In this document: piece after piece, positions 56,154 through 64,000 of the stretch
Layout: the number at the start of each line of letters is the position of its first letter
How positions within the stretch are numbered: position 1 is the stretch's first letter
Notes under the pieces: generated by a model
Databases searched by the model: none
What the model saw: the letters and a program-made list of their open reading frames with translations, nothing else
Told to the model about the DNA's origin: nothing
Source: Bromus sterilis
Lineage: Eukaryota > Streptophyta > Magnoliopsida > Poales > Poaceae
Direction of reading: 5' to 3'
DNA: 64,000 nt
Assembly (NCBI GenBank): GCA_950022295.1
Contig: OX465595.1
Location: forward strand, 118,732,270-118,796,269
Position numbers and translations under genes: made by a program

Positions 56154-59100
56154 CTACGGGACAGGGAGAAGAGGGAGAGGTTTCCTGGTCAGCCGCCTCG
56201 TCCTCCTCTGAGAAACGACTCCCCTCTCCGAGCCCTCCAGCACCGCGTCTAGCTCAGCCGGGTCCAGGGCCAGCCTCCTCCTGATGAAGCCGTCCACGTC
56301 AAACTCACTCTCTGCCTCCCGGGTGTATGGAGCTCGGCGGTCGACGATATTGTCGAGATTGGCAGTGCTGCCGGCGAGGCCAGAAGTACTTGAACCTTCA
56401 GCTGCGGTACTCGCGGAGGGCCCTCCAGCTGCTGAAGTACCCATGGTGGCACTGCCTTGCTCTGTCCTGCTTCCAGCATTGCCTTGCCCGGCCGGCCGGT
56501 CAATGTTTAGGAGCTTCTTCACGCTGTCTAGAGCAGGGTCGATGATGTCGAGGAAGCCCATGACCCAGGAGGCATCATCCACGACCTCGATGCGCTGTCA
56601 GGATGGAGAATGATTGGTTGCATTGTCAATGGTCACCGCGGTGACAATCTGAAGGCTAAGAACTGCTGCAGTGCTGCTAGCCTACTACTGTGCTGTTCAT
56701 GGAGATGTAGGCACAAACACATGAAAACAAAAGAAGTTACTCGATAGTTGCCCGTACTAACCTGCTGAAAATAGAGGTCCCGGATTTCTTCAGCTCGAAC
56801 TGGGTCCCCCTGTTCCTCCTCTAGTGCCGCCCATGTTAGCCACGTTACCTCACTCTGAGAATTGATGTTCAACGAAGACCTCAACAATCTTCTGGCAGCG
56901 GTGTAGTTACCTACGCGCTGTTCTAAGACTCCCCAAGCCTGTAAAAGTAGGGCTCATAAATCATAATTTAATGGTACAAGATGGTAAACGGGATACTAAT
57001 ATCTACTACTGTGTGAGATGAAAAGATATACTAACACTTCAACAGAGTATCACATTTTGTAAGGGATATTCGTTACCTGAAGACAGCGAGCAGCACATTC
57101 ATTTGTTGAATTAACTGACAAGGCTCTTTGATAGAGTGACCTTGCAGTTCTCTCATTTCCTTCTTTCCATTCCATCCACCCCCAAGCCTATAACATGAAA
57201 TGCTAAGTTTCAAACATAACGAAATAACAGAAAACAGTACATAAGCAAGTAACCATGTCAACTAGCTGGAAACAACAAGGCACATCTAAATATTCAATGC
57301 AAATCGGTACTTTTGTATTCATTCTGAAGATAGAAACGTCTGTCCTTCTAGTTGTTTATATCAAATATTCTTACTTCAATGTGATCAACAACACGCAAAA
57401 CCTACAGATATCCATGTGACCTGGTTCGATCCTTAGGCATGCAGGTGCTTGTTATGCATTAAGTGAATAGCATGTGTCCATATTAAGTGAAGCCAGTGAA
57501 GATGTGTGAGCATCATGGTGTGTGTGAGTTTATGTATCTTGCTTGTACTCTCACTACAAAAGAAAATAAGAGGACATGCAAGACCTTCCATAGTGAAGAA
57601 AGTTAGGAAATATATCTGATCGCGCCCAAAAAGTAAACTGTAAAAGAAAATCAAAATATAGCATTGGAGATTTTGAAGGAATGCACTGGGTATTATAGAG
57701 CACAGCACGTATAAATGCTAACAACAAAAAGGGAAAAAGATATTCCGAACTCAAGGGATGCACTGGATATTCCTTAACCTTTCTACTTCCCAAATATTTC
57801 GACTGTACATTTGTATAATAAATAACTAGGACAGTTGCAAGTTGCAGCTCTACAGCGAGAGGTGCCACACAAAAGTAATGTTGGAAATTGAAAAAATTGT
57901 ATCTCCAACCCCCCACCCACCCCACAAAAAAACAGTAAAACAAGGCATACAGACCAAATGTAAATGAAGGTAAGCAAACCATGTATTAATAACAGAGCTA
58001 ATTGCAGAAAATTCTTACTATCCAAACTGGTTGGTGCCTTGGATCAATCTGAGATGCCTTTCTAAATAATACACGGGCAACATTTGGAGATGCACAGTTA
58101 TATTCCAGCAGTGCAAGTGACTGTAGAATTACAGGGTCCCTAGGGTTCACAGCATGGCCGATCTTAAATAACTTCCTTGCTTTGTCAGTGTTTCCTTGAT
58201 TGGCCTCAAAGAGTGCCCAGACATGCCACGAAAATCTGTTCTTGGGACTAGCCTGAACAGCTTTCTGCACAGGAAAACCGAAGTTACTTTCTGCCACGAA
58301 ACTTGATTTGTCTCATGGAATGTCATAAATAATAGAAGGAACCATCACATGCAGATGTGAACCAACAGAACTACAGTATGACCCTAGTAGTGCATTATAG
58401 GGGAATAACTGAACCTCCTCATTAGCCAACTCATAGTTTCTAATAGAGCAGATCTTCCAAAAAAACTACTCCCTCCGATCCAAATTAATTGACTCACACT
58501 TAGTACGAGTTTGTACTAAAGTTGTACTAAGTGTGCGTCAATTAATATGGATCGGAGGGAGTAGACAAATATAGGGTGAATCTATAATAATGAGGAAATA
58601 GATGAATAAGCCTTTAGAAAATTAGAAGTATGAGAACCAAATCAGCAAAAAACATCAGTGAGAAGTATGATTGCCTTAAGAGAGTGAAAATAAAGTATTA
58701 CCTCAAAGAGCTTCCTTGCCATCGCATTGTTTTCTGCGCGCATTTCTACCTGAGCCCAAGACTACTAGAAAATTGGCGTACATAAGTTCACAGTTTCAAC
58801 AAAAAATACAGCTTGCAATTTCTTTTTATGCAGTGAACAGAAAAGTATGAAGCAAATACTTACTAGCCAACTTGCACAACTTTTTGGATTGCATTGAGTA
58901 GCTTGCTGAAATAGAGTCCTTGCTTGCTCAAAGCGCTCTGCTCTAGCTTCAAGCAAAGCAAGAGTCTGGTAAATGTACTCATTTCCTCCACAATATTTCA
59001 GACCTTTTGCAAGTAGGTTCCGAGCCTTTTTTATGTTTCCTTGCTTGATTTCCAGAATTGCCCACCCATGCCAAGCTGCGATGTGCTTTGCATCAGCCAC

Positions 59101-60938
59101 AGTAGCAGCATCAAATAGTTCTCTCGCTCTTCGAATACTCCCACTCTTACTTTCTAGCACTGCCCAGCACTGTAATTCAAAGCAAAAGGAAGATAATGAC
59201 TTCTGCAAGCTTTAATGAGTTTTTCATTAGAGGACATAGACGTTTCAAACCTACACATTCTGGCCAATGTGCAAGATAATTCCCACTGGGTACACATCAC
59301 ACAGGATTCAATCACTAATCCCGAATGACTTCCTACATTTTCTACCGGATCGTAACAATAATTCAAGCAAATATGTTCTGACATAAATAACATGTGTAAA
59401 TGAAAGCTAAATACATTTAAAATGGGCCTTACAAGTGCTCTCGGGGTATTCTTTTTTCTTTCCAGGAACACCGAGTACAACGTAGACGTGCACACACGTG
59501 CAAAAGACTAGTTTCTCACTCAAACAAATTATAATGCATTAATTTTCACTCATAAAATCCTTACAAATTATAGCTGAACATAGCCAAACCCAGGCATGGC
59601 ATATATGATAACCTTTAATTTTGCGGGTAACATATATGATAACCTTATGTGCATTATTTATGTCGACATGTAAAAGGTAAGGGCAACTCCAACGCAAACG
59701 GACGCGTGTTCGGACCGTTATCCGCGCGTGCCCGCGCCTTCCTGCACCCGTTGCCCAACTCCCAGACCCATTTTGTCCGCGCCAAAAAAGATAGTCCCAC
59801 CTTGCCGGCCGAAGAGAGCACGGAGGTGCTTATTAGGAGGGGGGGGGGGGGGGGGTCTGTGATGATTGTCTTATAGCAGACTTAGAAATGGCTTTCCACA
59901 TGAGATCAACCATACTTGGGCTGTACTATACCTCTTAGGGTATATGTATCGCCAAAGTCTGGCCTCTCATATGAAAATTCTAACTTTGCTATAATTTTAG
60001 TTTCTGATTTTGATATATAAGACAATAGTCCATGTTGTGCCCTCCCTTATAAAAGAAAAATTTATACTCCAGTAAAGTTAGTTCAGACCGTTCACGTATA
60101 ACCTGCATTTTGGTGATATACATGTTCTAATTGAGTTTTCATGTTAATACATGTATACCACCAGAATACAGCTAGCACATTCCCTGCATTGTTCACGTGG
60201 TATAGCAAAGTGAGGATGATGTGCAAACCTGCCAAATGTATGGGTTTTCTCCCTGTGTGGCTTGGCAGCCCCTTTCGTAAGCCGCTCTAGCTTTGTCAAA
60301 CCTTGACTGTTTACTATACAGCTTCCCCAGTCCGACGTACGGACGCCCGTCTTCAGGCCAATACAGCATACACTGGATCAGAAACGGATCGTCAGGTAAC
60401 AGCAACCAAGCAATTACACACTTAAAAATTGTAAACAATACTATATACAGTAGTATTTTAGAGCACAACACAATGTACCCTCATTATCTCTTATCTCATG
60501 TTGTATTTCAGCGAGATGACATTTTATTTTGTATGCATGCAGATGCAGTGCTTATGAAATTCCAGTGAACTCTGTACTGTACGCGCGCACCTTGTTGAGG
60601 AGCTTCTCTGCTTCCGCGAACTCGTACTTCCGGGTGTGCACCTTGGCGCGGTGGAGCCAGAGCTCGAGGTTGATGGGCAGCGGGCGGTCGGCCGTGGCGG
60701 AGGGCTCGCCCAACGCCGGCTCGAAGAGCGGGACCTTCTTCGCGATCTCCTCCATTCGCCTGTCGAAGGGCCCTTCCCCGTCCCGCTCGGGTCCCCCCGC
60801 GGCGTTGGCAGCAGCGGCGACCGGCCGAGCACGGCGAAGGCGGAGGGAGAAGAGCGCGGCGGAGGAGGAGGAAGCCTTGGTGGCAGGGCCCGGGAGGGGC
60901 GGGGGAGGCGGCGAGGACGAGAAGAGCCGCATCGCCAT
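56154..60938 (-). CDS. HCF107: HCF107, HAT-repeat chloroplast RNA-binding protein
   Basis: Eight exons on the minus strand: 60938-60591, 60372-60229, 59169-58864, 58761-58702, 58264-58019, 57187-57077, 56938-56762 and 56594-56154. All introns are GT-AG and phase 0, giving 610 residues (the Arabidopsis protein is about 650). Residues 1-50 are Ser/Ala/Arg/Pro-rich, as in a chloroplast transit peptide. From about residue 85, HAT (half-a-TPR) repeats follow, with repeated W-x-x-W/G-x-x-E patterns: INLELWLHRAKVHTRKYE, YWPEDGRPY, CWAVLESKSGSIRRARELFD, WHGWAILEIKQGNIKKAR, AWGWMEWKEGNERTARSL. The conserved DDASWVMGFLDIIDPALDSV lies near residues 470-489, then a Ser/Thr/Gly-rich acidic tail. In Arabidopsis and maize HCF107 binds the psbH 5' end, stabilises it and supports psbB/psbH expression for photosystem II. 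The start chosen is MAMRLF; an in-frame upstream ATG at 61151 would add 71 residues that look like translated 5' UTR. Confidence 0.95.
58469..58561. mobile_element. Stowaway MITE in an HCF107 intron
   Basis: CTCCCTCCGATCC at 58469 faces GGATCGGAGGGAG ending at 58561, with TA duplicated on each side (58467-58468 and 58562-58563). The 93-bp element is nearly palindromic and would fold into a long hairpin (arms include CACTTAGTAC and GTACTAAGTG). It lies in the intron between exons 4 and 5, away from splice sites. Confidence 0.95.
59170..60228 (-). other. Large HCF107 intron with possible Harbinger-type fragment
   Basis: This 1,059-bp intron has a GC-rich piece from about 59680 (TAAGGGCAACTCCAACGC) to a 17-base G homopolymer (59839-59855). 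The GGGCAACTCCAACGC start after TAA resembles a PIF/Harbinger terminus, but I could not find the opposite terminus. It could be a truncated MITE. No gene is nested in the intron. Confidence 0.4.
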
Positions 60939-61449
60939 GACGCTGGAGCGCGGTGTGGTGTGGTGTGGTGCTCTGGTCGGAGCAGCCGGGCCGGCGAGGC
61001 CGCGGCGCGGCTTTGTGAGGGAGAAGGGGTTGTGGAGTTTACGGGATTGCCCACGCGTGTGCGGTGCCGTTGATGCCGTGCGCGGAGCTGCAGGGGCAGA
61101 AGAGGGAGGCGGGGATGGGGGAGGCCGTTGGAGAGGCTCCCAGCGAGCCACGTCGATCAGTGTTTGAGTTTCACCTCCGAACCGGCAAGCAAAAACCTCT
61201 CGGGACAGGTGGCTTTATTTCTCACTCCGCCTGCGATTGGACACGAGGCCGAATTCCCGTCTCGAGTTTTTCGAAGGGGGGAAACGATTATTTAAGCTGG
61301 AAAGAATTACTGTATGATGCAAGGAAAAGAGAAGCGTCCCATTCCTGCCTGTGATTGTGACCGGAGATAGATGTATGAAACTATCAACATCTCATTTTTC
61401 ACTTACTCCTGTACATCACCAGTCCTGATAAACCAAGGAGAACTTACAT
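60939..61449 (-). promoter_or_regulatory. HCF107 5' UTR and short upstream region
   Basis: GC-rich to about 61150 (leader), then neutral. Only about 500 bp separate the HCF107 start codon from the poly(A) end of an upstream LINE, so the promoter is short or extends into LINE sequence. No TATA box is evident. Confidence 0.45.
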
Positions 61450-64000
61450 TTTTTTTAAGCAAAAGGAAAGGGTTTAGCCTCTTTTCAATTTCATTTAAAG
61501 AAACCAACATAGAGGTTTTATACACTAAATGAGAAAAAAAAAAGGCTCATCTGCAACGTAACTAACTCCCCTGCTAAGTTCGGAAAGCGGCTAAAGACGC
61601 TATTACAAACTGAACTAAGCCATAACCAGGATCACACAGGACCAGCGATCATTCAACAGAACGAGAATCCACAAACTGCTAAGACTACTAGACACCACCC
61701 AGCGACAAGGGATCTATCAAACCAAACAAAGAAAGCAAAAAAGATCAGCTACTCCAACCAGCCAGCAAAACAGAAGGACTTGAGGTCAGCCAAAGATCCC
61801 GAAGACACCAGGACTCCATCCCTGAGAAGACATGTAGACCTCATTTGCTACCTTGCTTAGAAGTTTTGATCCCACCATCAACAAACCTTTGATTGCTTTC
61901 TGTTGTCTGCAATTTAGCCCAGTCAAAAATCAAGCCGGTCATAAAAAAATTGCGAAAAAAACTAGTCATTAACATGATAATATTCATGGGAGAATTAATC
62001 ACAATTCTATCAAAGAAAATATTATTTCTAATTTTCCAGATTGCCCAGAAAAGGGGAGAAAAACCAACCAAAACCAACTTCTTGATTTGTTTAGAGAAAT
62101 TGTTAAGCCGGACAGAATTAAAATTGAAGGCACACTTGAGGAGACACCAGATCAATCTAGCAGTGGAACATGTAAAGAATAAATGATCAATAGTTTTTAC
62201 CCCACCATAAAGTACACATTTATCACTCCCTTTACATCCCCTTTTCAAGAGATTGTGTTTGGTAAGAATACTTTTCTTAACCAAAAGCCAAGAAAAGAAT
62301 CTAATCTTGGCAGGAGACTTGGCTTTCCAAAGGAATTTCAGAGGAAAGACACAATTAGCCATAGCTAACTTTTTATACAGGGAACTAATAGTAAACACAC
62401 CATCAGAAGTTAACGTCCATCTAACTTTGTCCTTTCCAGGAGTTGGTTCAATTTCATCACATCAGGATTTTAGGCTGCTCCACAATTGCTCAACCTCACC
62501 AAAGATGGTTCTCCTAAAAGTAAAGCCACTCCAGCCAAGCCTTTTGGCCTTAGCCACTGAAATATTTTTGTTATGACATAATTCATATAACCTAGGATAA
62601 GCCAACTTGAGGGGCTTATCTTCTAGCCACCAATCTTCTCAAAATCTAGAATTAGTACCATCAAGCACAATTTTCTTGCAATTATCATAGAATAAGTGTT
62701 TGACAACAAGAAACCTCTTCCAAAATTGGGAATCTCCAACTTCGGGCTTAATCCCAAAAAAACATTTATTTCCAACATATTTAGACAGCAAAACCCCTAC
62801 CACAATCATGTTTCGTTTCCATTTTCCAAAACCGTTTGGCAAGCAGGGCTTGATTCATTAACTCCAAATCGAGCATTCCTAAGCCCCCTTGATATTTGGG
62901 TAAACAGCAGGCTTTCCTGTTAACCAAATGGTTTTTTTTCTTACCCTCATTTGCCTGCCACACCAACCTGAAACTAAAGAAGACAATCTTTTCTCTGACT
63001 CCCACATACAAAGGGTAAAAGGACATCATATACACATGCTTGCACAAGAGTTGTTCTACCAGCCATATTCAACATCCTCCCTTGCCAACACCTACATCTA
63101 TTTTCAACTTTCCCAATCACCCCATCCCAGGCTTTATACCTGATATTAATCTTGGAGATGGGATTCCCAAATATTTGGCAGAACCCCAACCTCACAAGTA
63201 AAAATATCCTGATATTCTTGCACTTTATCCACTGCATCACCAAAAGGAAAGATTTCACTTTTATGAAAGTTTATAGTTAACCCAAGCATTTGTTCAAAAG
63301 CCCCCAAGATGAATTTAAGTCTCTTGGCATCTTCTATATCATCTTGCAACAAGAAGATTGTGTCATCTGCATATTGCAGCATGTTCGCCCCATCAGGACA
63401 ACAATCAAACAACACTCCTTTCACAAAACCACATTCCTTGGCTTTATTCAAAATAACAGCAAGTGCATCAGCAGCAAGGTGGGGACAAATCAAACCCTTG
63501 TCTCAAACCTTTGTGGGTTTTAAAATAAGGACCTAAGTTGTCATTAACTTTAATCCCCACATGCCCCCAACAATAGTGTGCATCACCAAATCACACCATT
63601 CATTAGAGAATCCTTTCATTTTCAGCATCTTATGCACAAAGGGCCATTTTATTATGTCATATGCTTTTTTTAAATCAACTTTGAACAACAGAGAGCTCCA
63701 TTTTTTCTGATAAATAGAGTTGTGGGCCTCATGTAGGATCACAACCCCTTCCATAATGTATCTACCCTTAACAAAGGCACTTTGCTTTAGATAAATGACC
63801 TGACTCGCCACCCCACTAAGTATATTCATCAGAAACTTAGTGATAATTTTAAAGCTCACATTTAACAAACAGATAGGTCTGAATTTCTGGATTTGTGTAG
63901 CATCTTTAATTTTGAGAAGTAAAAAAATAATCCCATAATTGAGTCTGGATATATCATCTCTACCAGCATGAAAATCATCTAAAATATCCTTTAAATCATT
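61450..64000 (-). pseudogene. Second LINE, minus strand, runs off the window
   Basis: Read on the minus strand from the right edge: an RT segment with QSAFVKGRYI and LLFKVDLKKAYDIIKW (63868-63533), the catalytic YADDT with LLQDDIEDAKRLKFIL (within 63493-63146), the post-RT region CWQGRMLNMAGRTTLVQ and PKYQGGLGMLDLELMNQALLAKRFW (63258-62781), then zf-RVT with FPLKFLWKAKSPAKIRFFSWLLVKKSILT and HLFFTC (62398-61841). Frames change several times. The zf-RVT first cysteine pair is damaged (CVLYGG). There is no RNase H domain, unlike the LINE at 15.4 kb, so this is a different LINE lineage. The poly(A) tail is seen as a T run at 61451-61458. The 5' part lies outside the window. Confidence 0.88.

Noticed and set aside
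59680..59876. Intronic GC-rich frame as a nested gene
   Set aside because: Short, ends at a G homopolymer, and starts like a Harbinger-type terminus; more likely a truncated transposon piece.
1..64000. tRNA, rRNA or known small RNA genes
   Set aside because: I saw no cloverleaf-compatible tRNA with A and B boxes and no rRNA segment. The tRNA-complementary words at 22314, 34945 and 45480 are retrotransposon primer sites.

Overview
The window looks like a Triticeae grass chromosome (wheat, Aegilops, barley or a close relative). It contains LTR families typical of that tribe: a Copia LTR opening TGTTGGAAATATGCCC, a Gypsy family with a TGGCGCCGTTGCCGGGGA primer site and a GCTTGGGGATG polypurine tract, and chromodomain Gypsy elements with LTRs of about 4 kb. 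Gene islands are small, GC-rich at their 5' ends, and separated by nested retrotransposons. Only two intact host genes are supported.

Left part (1-15.4 kb). AT-rich intergenic DNA holds a dead Copia pol/LTR remnant, a 175-bp hAT MITE with perfect TIRs and TSD, a Helitron-like 3' end and a 5'-truncated LINE. Host gene 1 (5325-7229, plus strand, three exons, 466 residues) follows. It is a plant-specific small-domain protein, probably DUF7787, with a long proline-rich tail that contains a 23-residue tandem repeat. Downstream are a PIF/Harbinger deletion derivative (7861-8826) and a 3.67-kb solo LTR (10063-13730) with a perfect 5-bp TSD.

Middle part (about 15.2-55.6 kb). This is a four-level nest that can be read from target-site duplications and reciprocal empty sites. 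A LINE (ORF1 15417, ORF2 16550, RNase H end 55598, poly(A) 55615-55622) is split at 19819/54742 by a chromodomain Gypsy element of Tekay type (19820-54741). Its 5' LTR is split by a pol-less Gypsy element (20685-42320) and by a reverse-oriented solo LTR (42471-44107). The pol-less element carries a reverse-oriented 3.9-kb solo LTR inside gag (22697-26584). Its 3' LTR carries a Copia element (32815-42115). The Copia LTRs differ at only about eleven positions by eye, yet the interior is decayed, so it was probably mobilised in trans. Each Copia LTR has six contiguous perfect heat-shock-element units upstream of a TATA box.

Right part (55.6-64 kb). Host gene 2 is on the minus strand (60938-56154, eight exons, 610 residues). 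It is the HAT-repeat chloroplast RNA-binding protein HCF107, needed for psbH/psbB expression in photosystem II. It has a 93-bp Stowaway MITE in one intron. A second decayed LINE on the minus strand (61450 to the window edge) lies just upstream of its 5' end. The two genes are not functionally linked. Nearly everything between them is transposon sequence, and all transposon coding regions seen here are broken.
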